A stretch of DNA of 64,000 nucleotides from Streptomyces alfalfae (GTDB lineage Bacteria; Actinomycetota; Actinomycetes; Streptomycetales; Streptomycetaceae): the NCBI RefSeq assembly GCF_004127445.1, contig NZ_QEXM01000038.1:186001-250000 (forward strand). Direction: 5' to 3'. Made by a program: the position numbers and the translations under genes. Shown here in pieces: positions 17,137 through 25,347 of the stretch. Below the pieces are notes generated by a model, which made no database searches, had not been told where the DNA came from, and saw nothing but the letters and a program-made list of their open reading frames with translations. The stretch's first letter is position 1, and every line of letters begins with the position of its first letter.

Positions 17137-17817
17137 TCAGACGGCCCCGGAGAGCGTCAGGGCGAGCAGCAGGAGCCCGATGGACACCGGCGTCAGCACG
17201 AGGACGGACAGCAGCGGCAGCCATCCGACGAGACCTTCGCGGATCTTGCGTCCGGGGCAAAGACGGCCGTGCGGGCGGGCCACTTCCGCCCGCAGCCCGA
17301 GACGTTCGGCGGCCCGGTCCGACACCACCACTCCGGCGCCGGGCGGCCGCCTCGTCAGCGCCCGCCGGACCAGGTTGTCGACGGTGCCGTCGCCGCCGCG
17401 CAGCTTGTGCACGACGAGCCGCACGCCGTGCGCGTCCGTCAGGATCAGCCGGTCGTCGGTCCGCGTCTGGCCGGGCACCTCAAGGCGGCCGACCTTGGTC
17501 AGCCGGGTGAGGTCGAGGGTGCGCCGCCCGGTGAGGGTGCGGGCACAGAGCAGGTCCCCGTTGGCCGGGCGGGCGTGCCAGCACATGTGGCCGTAGACCG
17601 CCACCAGGGCGCTGACGAGCAGTGAGCACAGATTGAGGAGCAGGAAACCGTCATTGATCATTCCGGCCCGGACCAGCGCCGACGGGACGGCGAACACGAG
17701 GAGCGGCGTCAGCAGGGCGGCGATGTCGACACACCGCGTGGCGGCGCGCCCCCGCCCGGCCGCCGCGGTGACGCCCCCGGTGGCGTCCGTGGTGCTCGTA
17801 CGCGAGTCGATGGTCAC
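17137..17817 (-). CDS. Membrane protein of unknown function
   Basis: A 226-residue protein with two hydrophobic segments near the N-terminus (about residues 35-80), a soluble beta-rich middle (about 85-185) that may resemble a PH-like domain, and a final hydrophobic segment near the C-terminus. The frame is open far upstream. The GTG at 17817 is preferred because translation then begins with a short polar stretch before the first membrane helix. No catalytic motif is seen. It is probably monocistronic. Confidence 0.65.
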   Translation of the reverse strand: MTIDSRTSTTDATGGVTAAAGRGRAATRCVDIAALLTPLLVFAVPSALVRAGMINDGFLLLNLCSLLVSALVAVYGHMCWHARPANGDLLCARTLTGRRTLDLTRLTKVGRLEVPGQTRTDDRLILTDAHGVRLVVHKLRGGDGTVDNLVRRALTRRPPGAGVVVSDRAAERLGLRAEVARPHGRLCPGRKIREGLVGWLPLLSVLVLTPVSIGLLLLALTLSGAV

Positions 17818-18029
17818 GGCGGCGAGGCTATCCTGCCGCCCGCCGCGGCTAGCAGCCGCGTCACCCGTAGAACCCGCCGGAGTCGTGGGGCCGCTCCGAC
17901 CGGCGGAGTGATGCCCGGGGGACTCCGGCAGCGCTAGGGACGGTTCGAGATCATGGCGGCACGATCGGTCGACGCGGGCAGCGGGAGCGGTGCGCTCGAC
18001 GGCGGCGCCGACGGTGCTCAGGCCCGCAG
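17818..18029. other. Gap before the decayed sugar-utilisation genes
   Basis: This stretch between the membrane-protein start and the end of the GH13 remnant holds no gene that can be supported. It presumably includes the promoter of the leftward membrane protein. Confidence 0.35.
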
Positions 18030-19103
18030 TCAGACCGCCGCGTCCCGCGGCAGCCGCCCCCGCGCTGACAGGGGGCCGCTGGCCGGCAGGAGTTCGGCGC
18101 CCGCGGACGGCGCCACGTCCTCGGGGCCGAAGTTGACCAGGCAGATCCACGTGGCGCCGTCCCGCTCGGAGGCGCGCGCGAAGGACAGGACGTACGGCTC
18201 GTCGGCGCGGAGCCGGCGCAGCGGTCCCGCGTCGCCGAAGGAGCGCCGCAGCCGCAGCGCCGTGCGGTACAGGGTGAGCATCGAGCCCGGTCGCGCGCCT
18301 GACCCTCGGCGGCGTAAGCCCAGTCCGGCTGCACCGGCAGCCGGCTGCGCTCCGGGACGCCGTCCCACGGCAGCGGCGCCGGGCAGCCGTCCCTGCCCGG
18401 GTCGACCCCGCCGGAGCGGGCGTGCGTCGGGCAGCCGTCCCTGCCCGGGTCGACCCCGCCGGAGCGGGCGTGCGTCGGGTCCTGGATGCGCTCCCGGGGG
18501 ATCTCCGCCTCCGGCAAGCCCCAACTCCTCGCCCTGGTACGGGTAGAGCGAGCCGGGCAGCGCCAGGGTGAGCAGGGCGGCGGCACGGGCCCTGCGGGTG
18601 CCGAGCGCCAGGTCGGCGGGGACGCCGAAGCGCTTGCGCTCGAAGGCGAAGCCGGTGTCGTCGGCCCGCCGTAGCGGGTGGCCGTACGGGTCACGTCGTG
18701 GTTGGCGAGGACCCAGGTGGCGGGCGCGCCGACGGGGGCGTGGGTCGACAGGGTGAGGTCGATCGACTCCCGCAGCCGCGCCGGGTCCCAGGGCCGGGAG
18801 AGGAAGTCGAAGTTGAAGGCGGTGTGCAGCTCGTCGGGGCGCAGGTAGCGGGCGAACCGCTCCGCGTCCGGCAGCCAGATCTCGCCGATGAGCGCGGCCC
18901 CGTACTCGTCGGCGATCCGCCGCCAGGAGCGGTAGATGCCGTGCAGCTCGGGCCGGTCGTGGAAGGGGTGCGGTCGTGCGGGGTCCATGGAGGGCAGCCC
19001 GTCGGCCTTCGCGAGCAGCGCCGCCGAGTCGACGCGCACATCGGCCCGCCCCCGCGCTCGAACCAGAAGCGCAGCACGTCCTCGTGCTCCTTCCGGACCT
19101 TCG
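18030..19103 (-). pseudogene. Decayed GH13 alpha-glucosidase
   Basis: Fragments of a GH13 alpha-glucosidase appear in order but in alternating frames. They are EHEDVLRFWFERG (near 19050-19100), then ADEYGAALIGEIWLPDAE through VLANHDVTRTATRYG, then FAFERKRFGVPADL to YPYQGEELGL, then PRERIQDPT...APLPWDG, and last GSMLTLYRTALRLRRSFGDAG to the C-terminus. At least four frameshifts are implied, near 19045, 18670, 18520 and 18295. The N-terminal third is missing. A 48-bp tandem duplication lies inside. It was probably part of an alpha-glucoside utilisation locus with the adjacent permease and mycodextranase remnants. Confidence 0.85.
18381..18476. repeat. Two-copy 48-bp tandem duplication
   Basis: Two identical 48-bp units lie at 18381-18428 and 18429-18476, each starting GGGCAGCCGTCCCTG, and the first three bases of a third unit follow. 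The unit is 16 codons long, so the duplication alone keeps frame. It falls within the GH13 remnant and looks like a recent slippage event in a non-selected sequence. Confidence 0.95.
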
Positions 19104-19316
19104 GAGCAGCGGCTGCCGCGCCGGGTCGGGCAGGACGAGCAGCGGCCAGAGGAAGTCCTTCCAGGCCGTGACGACGGACAGGACGGAGACCACCGCGAGG
19201 ATCGGCCGGGCGAGCGGCAGCACCACGCGCCACATCGTCGTCAGCGGTCCCACGCCGTCGACCTTCGCCGCGTCGAGGAGTTCGGAGCTGCCGCTGACCG
19301 CGACGGTGCGACGCAC
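19104..19316 (-). pseudogene. Remnant of a carbohydrate ABC transporter permease
   Basis: About 65 residues match the C-terminal part of a binding-protein-dependent sugar permease. The EAA-loop text ELLDAAKVDGVGPLTTMWRV is followed by LPLARPILAVVSVLSVVTAW and FLWPLLVL. The N-terminal membrane helices are absent, and the 3' end runs out of frame into the GH13 remnant. The gene order suggests an alpha-glucoside importer once next to its glucosidase. Confidence 0.8.
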
Positions 19317-19798
19317 CGGGCGGCGGCACCGAGGCGACCCTGAGCATCTACGTCGGCGGCACCTTCCGCAAGGCGATCTACCTCACCTCCGAGTACGCCT
19401 GGCTGTACGGGGACGAAGCCGCACCCGGCAACTCACCCGGCGCGGGCCCCGCCCGGCACATCCACGACGAGGCACACGCGATGCTCGGCGGGACGGTCAA
19501 GGCGGGCAGTAGGACCAAGTTGCAGAAGGACAGCGCCAACACCTCCCGCTACGCCATCGACTCCGTCGAACTGGAGCAGGTGGCGCCGAAGACCGACCCC
19601 GACCCGGGTGCATACGTCGTGCCCGCCCGGTTCGACCACCAGGACGTGCAGAACGCCCTGGACAAAGTCCGCATGCACACCAGCGGCAAGCTGAGGGGCG
19701 TCCACCTCCCGGCGGGTGACTACGGGACGAGCAACAAGCTCTTCGAACCAGAACTGGTCGTCCGCGGCTCGACGGCACAACTGCCGCCCACCGCCTGA
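19313..19798 (+). pseudogene. Remnant of a mycodextranase-like secreted glycosidase
   Basis: On the plus strand, about 155 residues resemble part of a Streptomyces mycodextranase: a CBM35-like segment (GGTEATLSIYVGGTFRKAIY, EYAWLYGDEA) followed by the start of the beta-helix domain (VVPARFDHQDVQNALDKVRM, GVHLPAGDYGTSNK). There is no start codon or signal peptide. The similarity stops at about 19740, and an unrelated tail runs to the stop. The 5' edge abuts the opposite-strand permease remnant at about 19313, so a deletion or rearrangement joined the two. Confidence 0.75.
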
Positions 19799-20254
19799 CC
19801 CCCGCTGAGGGCTTCCCGCCGGGCCCCTTCCGGGGACGGGCCGCCCGGTACGGGCATCGACGAGCGGACGCCCGCCGAGGGGGCGCCGCAGTTCCACGGC
19901 CACCTGCCGCATGCGTGCCCGCTCGGTGCGGTCGCCGCCGTTCCGGCGCCCCGTGACGGTGGCCGTCAGCACGACACGGCCGCGCGTCCCGACGGCGCTC
20001 ACCTCGACACCGTCGCCGCACGCCCCGTGCAGGGCCGCCACCGTCACCGAGCGCCCTTCCTCGACGATCCGGACCACTCGGTCGAGCGGGTGACCGGCTG
20101 TGGCGGGAGGGTGCCGGGCGTGGTCCCCCGGACGCCCGGTGTCACTGCCCTCCGCTCCCTCACCGCCGCACCCGCAGACAGCCGCCAGGCCGACGGCCAC
20201 CAGCGCGGCCGCCGCTCGCGAGCCGGCGAGGCGTGAGAATGACCGACCGTCCAT
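19433..20254 (-). CDS. Putative lipoprotein, probably with aberrant C-terminus
   Basis: A 273-residue open frame beginning with a lipoprotein-like signal: RLAGSRAAAALVAVGLAAV, then a Cys at CGCGGEG. The next ~110 residues look like a real small secreted domain (VVRIVEEGRSVTVAALHGAC, VVLTATVTGRRN). From about residue 153 the frame runs antisense to the mycodextranase remnant and looks like chance coding. The true stop may have been lost when the remnant arrived. A GGGGGG stretch precedes the ATG. Function unknown. Confidence 0.5.
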   Translation of the reverse strand: MDGRSFSRLAGSRAAAALVAVGLAAVCGCGGEGAEGSDTGRPGDHARHPPATAGHPLDRVVRIVEEGRSVTVAALHGACGDGVEVSAVGTRGRVVLTATVTGRRNGGDRTERARMRQVAVELRRPLGGRPLVDARTGRPVPGRGPAGSPQRGSGGGRQLCRRAADDQFWFEELVARPVVTRREVDAPQLAAGVHADFVQGVLHVLVVEPGGHDVCTRVGVGLRRHLLQFDGVDGVAGGVGAVLLQLGPTARLDRPAEHRVCLVVDVPGGARAG

Positions 20255-20356
20255 GAGCCCCCCGGCCGCGCGGAGGCGGCGAGCCGAAGCGAGGCGGTTC
20301 CGTCCTGTGACGCGGACGGCTCAGGGGCGGTTCAGTCGGACCGGGGGTGGCGCTGT

Positions 20357-20773
20357 TCAGTGGTGCTCGGGGGTGGTGTTCTCGTGCCTCGCGATGGCCG
20401 CCTCCGTGACCGGGGTGAAGAAGTTGACGAGGTTGCCGTCCGGGTCGCGGAACAGCAGGGCGCGATTGCCCCACGGCATGGTCGTGGGTTCGTTGACGAA
20501 GTCGTCGACGACGTCCGTCAGGTTCGCGTACACCTGGTCCACGTCGTCGACCAGGAACTCCGTGATCACGCTGTGGTTCTCCGCCGGACGGGCGGACCGG
20601 GGCGCGAACAGCGGGACCGTCCGCGTGCTCGCGATCGCGAGCGTCGCGCCGGAGGTCCTGATCTCGGCGAAGTCCTCCGTGGCCCAGGATGCCGCCACTC
20701 CGGTGGCCTTCTCGTAGAACGAGACGAGCCGCGCGACGTCGGCGGTGATGACGCGGATGGAGACGAAATACAT
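20357..20773 (-). CDS. VOC family protein (glyoxalase/bleomycin-resistance fold)
   Basis: A 138-residue single-domain VOC protein, MYFVSIRVITADVARLVSFY to FRDPDGNLVNFFTPV. The terminal RDPDGN turn and the internal repeat of beta-alpha-beta units are typical. It could be a metal-dependent dioxygenase or isomerase, or a ligand-sequestering resistance protein. The ATG at 20773 is preferred over upstream extensions because AGAGGA precedes it and the family motif begins there. It is divergent from a WYL regulator, which probably controls it. Confidence 0.88.
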   Translation of the reverse strand: MYFVSIRVITADVARLVSFYEKATGVAASWATEDFAEIRTSGATLAIASTRTVPLFAPRSARPAENHSVITEFLVDDVDQVYANLTDVVDDFVNEPTTMPWGNRALLFRDPDGNLVNFFTPVTEAAIARHENTTPEHH

Positions 20774-20873
20774 GGTGGTCCTCTTGCTCTTCGGCTGGTG
20801 ACGTCGTTGCCCGCCGCACGCTAGAACAGATAGAGGACAGAACCCGTCCAGTATTCGCCCTACGCTGGGGAAC

Positions 20874-21854
20874 ATGTCCCGCCCCACCGGCCGCGTCCTC
20901 GCCCTCCTGGAACTCCTGCAGTCCGGCGGCACCCGCACCGTGGCCGAACTCGCCGACAGACTCGGCGTCGACGGCCGGACCGTGCGGCGGTACGTGGACC
21001 ACCTGGTCGACATCGACGTACCCGTCGAATCGGTGCGAGGCCGCTACGGCGGCTACCGGCTCGCCCCCGGCTACCGCATGCCGCCCCTCATGCTCACCGA
21101 CGACGAGGCGCTCGCCGTCCTGCTCGGCCTGGCCGCCGGCCGCCGAGCGGGACTGACGACGGCCGGAACGGCGAGCGAGACGGCCGCGGCCAAGATCCGG
21201 CGCGCGCTGCCCGCGCGCCTCGCCCACCGACTCGACACCGTCCTGGAATCCCTCGCCTTCACCGACCGGCCGGGCGAGCCCGCCGCCCCGGACACCGACG
21301 TCCTCCTCGCCCTCGCCGACGCGGTACGCCACCGGCGGCCACTCACGATCAGATACACCGACCGCGAAGGCCGGCGCGGCAACCGCACCCTGCACGCGTA
21401 CGGGATCGTCACCCACGCGGGCCGCTGGTACGTCACGGGCGCCGACCCCGAGCTGGAAGAGGACCGCACCTTCCGGCTCGACCGCATCGCGGAGGCGAGA
21501 CCCCTGCCGGGCTCGTTCGAGGCGCCCGAGGGGCTCGACCCGGCGGAGCGCGTCATCACCGGCTTCGCCACGGCCGCGTACCGGCACCACGTGATCTTGC
21601 GCGTCCACGGGACGGTCGAGCAGATCCGCACCCGCCTCCCGGCCGGCGTGGCGACCATCGAAGAAACCGCCCCCGAGGCGGACTTGGCGGCCGAACGCTG
21701 GCTGCGCGTCGAACTCCGGGTGGAGCGCCTCGACTGGCTGCCCCCGGTGCTCGCCTCCCTCGACCGGCCGTTCACCGTCGAGAGCCCCGACGAACTGCGG
21801 GACCTCGTCGCCGCACTCGCCGACCGCCTCGCCTCGTACGCCCGCCGGACCTGA
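20874..21854 (+). CDS. YafY-type HTH/WYL-domain transcriptional regulator
   Basis: A 326-residue regulator. The N-terminal HTH (residues ~1-60) contains RVLALLELLQSGG and DGRTVRRYVDHLVDIDVPVE. The WYL domain follows in the second half, with the characteristic RYTDREG strand and FRLDRIAEAR. WYL proteins usually sense a small ligand or nucleic acid. The 100-bp divergent gap to the VOC gene would hold the shared promoters and suggests the VOC gene is its target. Confidence 0.9.
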   Translation: MSRPTGRVLALLELLQSGGTRTVAELADRLGVDGRTVRRYVDHLVDIDVPVESVRGRYGGYRLAPGYRMPPLMLTDDEALAVLLGLAAGRRAGLTTAGTASETAAAKIRRALPARLAHRLDTVLESLAFTDRPGEPAAPDTDVLLALADAVRHRRPLTIRYTDREGRRGNRTLHAYGIVTHAGRWYVTGADPELEEDRTFRLDRIAEARPLPGSFEAPEGLDPAERVITGFATAAYRHHVILRVHGTVEQIRTRLPAGVATIEETAPEADLAAERWLRVELRVERLDWLPPVLASLDRPFTVESPDELRDLVAALADRLASYARRT

Positions 21855-21893
21855 CCCGCCCGCCGCTCCCGGCACGGTGCCGGACAGCAGACC

Positions 21894-23345
21894 TCACAGG
21901 GCCGCGGCGTCCCCTGCCCACACCGCCGGGGTCCGGCCCGCCCACGGGCTCGCCTGTTCGAGTTGGCCGGCCAGTCGGAACAGGCGGCCCTCCCTCCCGT
22001 GACCGGCGGCGAACTGCATGCCGATGGGGAGCCCGGTGCCGGGGTCGGCCGTCACGGGCACGGACATGGCCGGCGTGCCCGCCACGTTGAACGCCATGGT
22101 GAACGGCGAGCGGTCGTTGAGCCGGGCGATCCAGCCGAAGCCGTCCAGGGCCTCCGCGCCCTCCGCGTACACCCCGAGGGCCGGGGGGAGCTCCGGCAGC
22201 GTCGGGGTGAGCAGCACGGCGTAGGCGTCGAAGTGCCGGGCCAGGCTTCGGCCCACCCGGTTCCGTATCCCGAGCGCGGCGACGAGCCGGGGGCCGGTGA
22301 CCCGCTGCCCGTAGCGGTAGCCGGCAAGGGTCTCCGCCTCCAGGGTCGAGGAGTCGACGGGCCGGTCGAAGGCCGCCGCGAGCTCGTCGACCGAAGCCGC
22401 GAGGTTCGCCGTCATCAGCCGGGCGGTGGCCAGGACGAACTCCTCCCAGTCCGCCCCGAGACCGACCTGTGCCTCGGTCACCCGGTGGCCGAGGGATTCC
22501 AGCAGGGCCACGGTGCGGGACAGGGCGTCGGCGACCGGCGGGGCGGTACGGCGCCCACCCCACCCCTGCGGGAGGACACCGATCCGCAGCGCACCCGGAT
22601 CGCGGCTGACCTCCTCGGCGTAGGCGCGGCTCGGCTCCGGGGCGGAGTACGGATCGCCCGGCTCGGGCCCGCTGATCCGGTCGAGCAGGACCGCGCTGTC
22701 GCGCACGGTGCGGCTGACGACGCCCTGCACGGCCAAACCGCTGAACAACTCGTCCGCGCCGGGCCCCATGGAGACGCGGCCGCGCGTGGCCTTGAGCCCG
22801 AAGAGGCCGTTGTGGGCCGCGGGGATGCGGAGCGAGCCCGCCGCGTCCGTGGCGTGCGCGGCCGGGACCACGCCGGCGGCGACGGCCGCGCCCGCGCCGC
22901 CGCTGGAACCGCCCGCGCTCCGCCCGAGGTCCCAGGGGTTGCGCGTCGGCCCGTACAGCGCGGGCTCCGTCGTGATGCTGTAGGCGAGTTCCGGTGTCGC
23001 GGTACGCCCGAACGTCACGAGCCCCGCGCGGCGGAAGCGCCGCATCAGCGCGGAGTCGGCCTGCGCGACGTGGCCCGCCGCGAGACGGCTGCCCAGCTCC
23101 ATCCGCCTGCCGGCCATGGCGACACCGATGTCCTTGATGAGGAAGGGCACCCCGGCCAGCGGCGCGCCGCCGGGGGCCGGTTCGTCGCGGGTCTCCCACG
23201 TCTCGACGACGGCGTTGATCCGCGGACCGACCGAACGCGCGGCCTCGCGTGCGGCCGCTTCCACCTCGGCGGGGCTCACCTCGCCCCTGGCCACCAGATC
23301 CGCGAGGCCGACCGCGTCATGACCCACGTATTCGCTGACTTTCAC
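21894..23345 (-). CDS. Amidase (amidase signature family)
   Basis: A 483-residue amide hydrolase. The Gly/Ser-rich signature SAGGSSGGAGAAVAAG carries the cis-Ser and nucleophilic Ser, and the catalytic Lys is in PFLIKDIG. The GTG at 23345 is preferred over the GTG two codons upstream because GAGGAG then lies 5 nt before the start rather than against it. The substrate is not predictable. The gene is divergent from a TetR regulator, with a perfect 34-bp palindrome between them. Confidence 0.92.
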   Translation of the reverse strand: MKVSEYVGHDAVGLADLVARGEVSPAEVEAAAREAARSVGPRINAVVETWETRDEPAPGGAPLAGVPFLIKDIGVAMAGRRMELGSRLAAGHVAQADSALMRRFRRAGLVTFGRTATPELAYSITTEPALYGPTRNPWDLGRSAGGSSGGAGAAVAAGVVPAAHATDAAGSLRIPAAHNGLFGLKATRGRVSMGPGADELFSGLAVQGVVSRTVRDSAVLLDRISGPEPGDPYSAPEPSRAYAEEVSRDPGALRIGVLPQGWGGRRTAPPVADALSRTVALLESLGHRVTEAQVGLGADWEEFVLATARLMTANLAASVDELAAAFDRPVDSSTLEAETLAGYRYGQRVTGPRLVAALGIRNRVGRSLARHFDAYAVLLTPTLPELPPALGVYAEGAEALDGFGWIARLNDRSPFTMAFNVAGTPAMSVPVTADPGTGLPIGMQFAAGHGREGRLFRLAGQLEQASPWAGRTPAVWAGDAAAL

Positions 23346-23388
23346 TGCCACTCCTCAGTACCTTCGCCACGCAGGTGGATACCGTTCA

Positions 23389-23422
23389 GTCCTGCACGAT
23401 ACCGATCGGTATCGTGCAGGAC
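23389..23422. promoter_or_regulatory. Perfect 34-bp palindromic operator between amidase and tetR
   Basis: Each arm is 17 bp (GTCCTGCACGATACCGA and its exact reverse complement), meeting at the core ACCGATCGGT. It lies 44 bp from the amidase start and 50 bp from the TetR start. Length, symmetry and position are those expected for a TetR operator that represses both the amidase and its own gene. Confidence 0.85.
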
Positions 23423-23471
23423 GGGTTGGTACCGTAGCAGGCGTTCGGAACTCAGGACCCACGGAGCGGTG

Positions 23472-24077
23472 ATGACATCCACGGCAAGCAGGCCGAGCAG
23501 AGTGGCCAAGCTGCCGCCGCGCGAGCGCATCCTCGACGCGGCGGAGGAGCTGTTCCAGAGCCAGGGGATCGCGCGGGTCGGCGTCCAGGCGATCGCCGAG
23601 CGGGCCGAGACCACCAAGATGGCGATCTACCGCCACTTCGACACCAAGGACGCCCTGGTGGCGGAGTGGCTGCGCATCCTCGCCGCCGACTACCAGGCGG
23701 CCTTCGACCGGGTCGAGACCGAACACCCCGGTCGGCCGAGGGAGCAGATCCTCGGCCTGGCGCGCTTCATCGCCGAGGGGCTGCCGACGCTCTCGCACCG
23801 TGGCTGCCCGTTCATCAACTCCCTCGCGGAGCTGCCCGACCGCTCCCACCCCGCCCGGCAGGTGATCGAGGAGCACAAGGCCCGCCAGACCCGCAGGCTG
23901 GTCGGCATGTGCGCCGACGCCGGGCTCCCCGACCCCGAGCAGGCCGCCGCCGAGATCACCTTCGCCCTCGAAGGCGCGCAGGTCAGCACGCAGAACGGCA
24001 GCATCGACCGGGTGGGGGAGCGGCTGCTGCGGATCGTCGCGGGAATCGTCGACCGGCCTCGGGCCTCCGCGCCGTAG
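23472..24077 (+). CDS. TetR/AcrR family transcriptional regulator
   Basis: A 201-residue regulator. The HTH is at about 15-65, with RERILDAAEELFQSQGIARV and TTKMAIYRHFDTKDALV. The C-terminal half is a helical ligand-binding domain with a Cys in HRGCPFINS. The ATG at 23472 has GGAG 5 nt upstream; a GTG three bases earlier would be too close to it. It is divergent from the amidase, whose expression it probably represses through the 34-bp palindrome. Confidence 0.92.
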   Translation: MTSTASRPSRVAKLPPRERILDAAEELFQSQGIARVGVQAIAERAETTKMAIYRHFDTKDALVAEWLRILAADYQAAFDRVETEHPGRPREQILGLARFIAEGLPTLSHRGCPFINSLAELPDRSHPARQVIEEHKARQTRRLVGMCADAGLPDPEQAAAEITFALEGAQVSTQNGSIDRVGERLLRIVAGIVDRPRASAP

Positions 24078-24101
24078 GGCAGGACGCCGCGGAGCAGAAG
24101 G

Positions 24102-24146
24102 CGCGCCGGTCGGGAGGATCGTGGTCGCCCAGTCCTGACCGGCGCG
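24102..24146. terminator. Inverted repeat between convergent tetR and pentapeptide-repeat genes
   Basis: CGCGCCGGTC at 24102-24111 pairs perfectly with GACCGGCGCG at 24137-24146. The 25-nt loop is long for a terminator. The position, just beyond the TetR stop and before the convergent stop, makes termination the likeliest role. Confidence 0.45.
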
Positions 24147-24152
24147 TCCGGG

Positions 24153-25319
24153 TCAGGAAGCGGACCGCAGCGGCGGCGCCTGCCAGGTCATCCCGGGCGG
24201 CTGGAGCAGGGGCGAGGGCTCAGGCCCGGGGTCGTCGGTGTCGACGACTCCGGCGGCCGTGTGGTCGAAACCGGCGGGCCAGCGGGTGAACTCACTGGCC
24301 AGAGCGCCGGTCAGGCGTGCGTCGGAGAGATGGGCGGTGCTCAGGTCGGCGCCGCGCAGGTCGGCCATGCCGAGGTCGGCGCGGTGGAAGACCGCGCCGT
24401 GCGCGTCGGCCTTGCGCAGGTTCGCCTCGCGCAGGTCGGCCTCGGTGAAGTCGGCGTCACGCAAGTCGGTTTCGACCAGCTTCGCGGCCCGCAGGTCGGC
24501 CAGGACGCAGCGAGCCCGGCGGAGGATCGCCGTCGTGAGGTCGGCGTGCCGCAGGTTGACCGAGACCAGGGACGCCTGGGTCAGATTGGCGTGGTACAGG
24601 CCCGCCGCCTCCATGCGGGCGCGGTCGAAGTTGACCTCGGGAAACCACAGTCCGTCGCAGTCGGCCCGGCGCAGGTCGGTGATGCTGAGATTGACCCAGG
24701 ACTGCTCCCGGTGACGGCACAGCACGCCGAGCGCGGTCAGCGCCACCTGGGTGTCGGCGGCGCGGGTCTCCAAGGGTGCGATGTCGTTGATATGCACGTC
24801 CGCCGCCGGCGCCCCCGGCCCGGCCGGCGGCCAGGGCAGATGGGTGCGCAGATACGCGGCCTGGATGGAGATGATGGCCTCCCGGTCGCGGGCGGACTGC
24901 TCCGCGATCCGCCACAGCGCGTGCAACCCGCCGATGCGCACATCCAGATTGTCGCTGCCGAGCTGCTCGACGGCCCGGGTGAACCGGTCGGTGACATAGC
25001 CCTCCTGGGTGGCGCGCAAACCGTCCTGGCTCACCCGCAGTTGCCGCCAGGTGGCGTACGCGCCGAAGAGGACGACCAGGCCGCCGACCACCTGCAGAAG
25101 CGTCGTACGGACATCGTTCACCGCCTTCAGCCGATCCTTCGCGGCGACGCTCGCCCCGGCCAGATCGTGGTCGACCACCACCCCCGGCAGCACGACGAAC
25201 ACCGTGCCGAGAACGACCAACCCCGCCCCGGCCGACAGACCCGCGACGACGCGACGCCTGACCGGCCCGTCATGCCATGCCCGCCGCCCGCGGTCCGGCT
25301 CCCCCGTCTCCATGGGCAT
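24153..25319 (-). CDS. Membrane-anchored pentapeptide-repeat protein
   Basis: A 388-residue protein with two hydrophobic segments (about residues 20-50 and 75-95), a linker with YVTDRFTRAVEQLGSDNLDVR, and pentapeptide repeats of the A(D/N)Lxx type from about residue 210 to 345 (for example ADLREANLRKADAHGAVF). The linker and repeat layout is common in actinobacterial membrane proteins of unknown role. Pentapeptide repeats fold as a right-handed beta-helix. Two in-frame ATGs, at 25319 and 25313, are both possible starts. Confidence 0.85.
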   Translation of the reverse strand: MPMETGEPDRGRRAWHDGPVRRRVVAGLSAGAGLVVLGTVFVVLPGVVVDHDLAGASVAAKDRLKAVNDVRTTLLQVVGGLVVLFGAYATWRQLRVSQDGLRATQEGYVTDRFTRAVEQLGSDNLDVRIGGLHALWRIAEQSARDREAIISIQAAYLRTHLPWPPAGPGAPAADVHINDIAPLETRAADTQVALTALGVLCRHREQSWVNLSITDLRRADCDGLWFPEVNFDRARMEAAGLYHANLTQASLVSVNLRHADLTTAILRRARCVLADLRAAKLVETDLRDADFTEADLREANLRKADAHGAVFHRADLGMADLRGADLSTAHLSDARLTGALASEFTRWPAGFDHTAAGVVDTDDPGPEPSPLLQPPGMTWQAPPLRSAS

Positions 25320-25347
25320 GGGAGCCTAGGCGTCGCTCCGAAGACGA

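Noticed and set aside
18381..18476. CRISPR-like repeat
   Set aside because: There are only two units with no spacer between them. It is a simple tandem duplication.
21963..23471. The 500-codon upstream extension of the TetR frame
   Set aside because: It is antisense to the amidase. The TetR HTH begins only after 23472, where a ribosome site is present.
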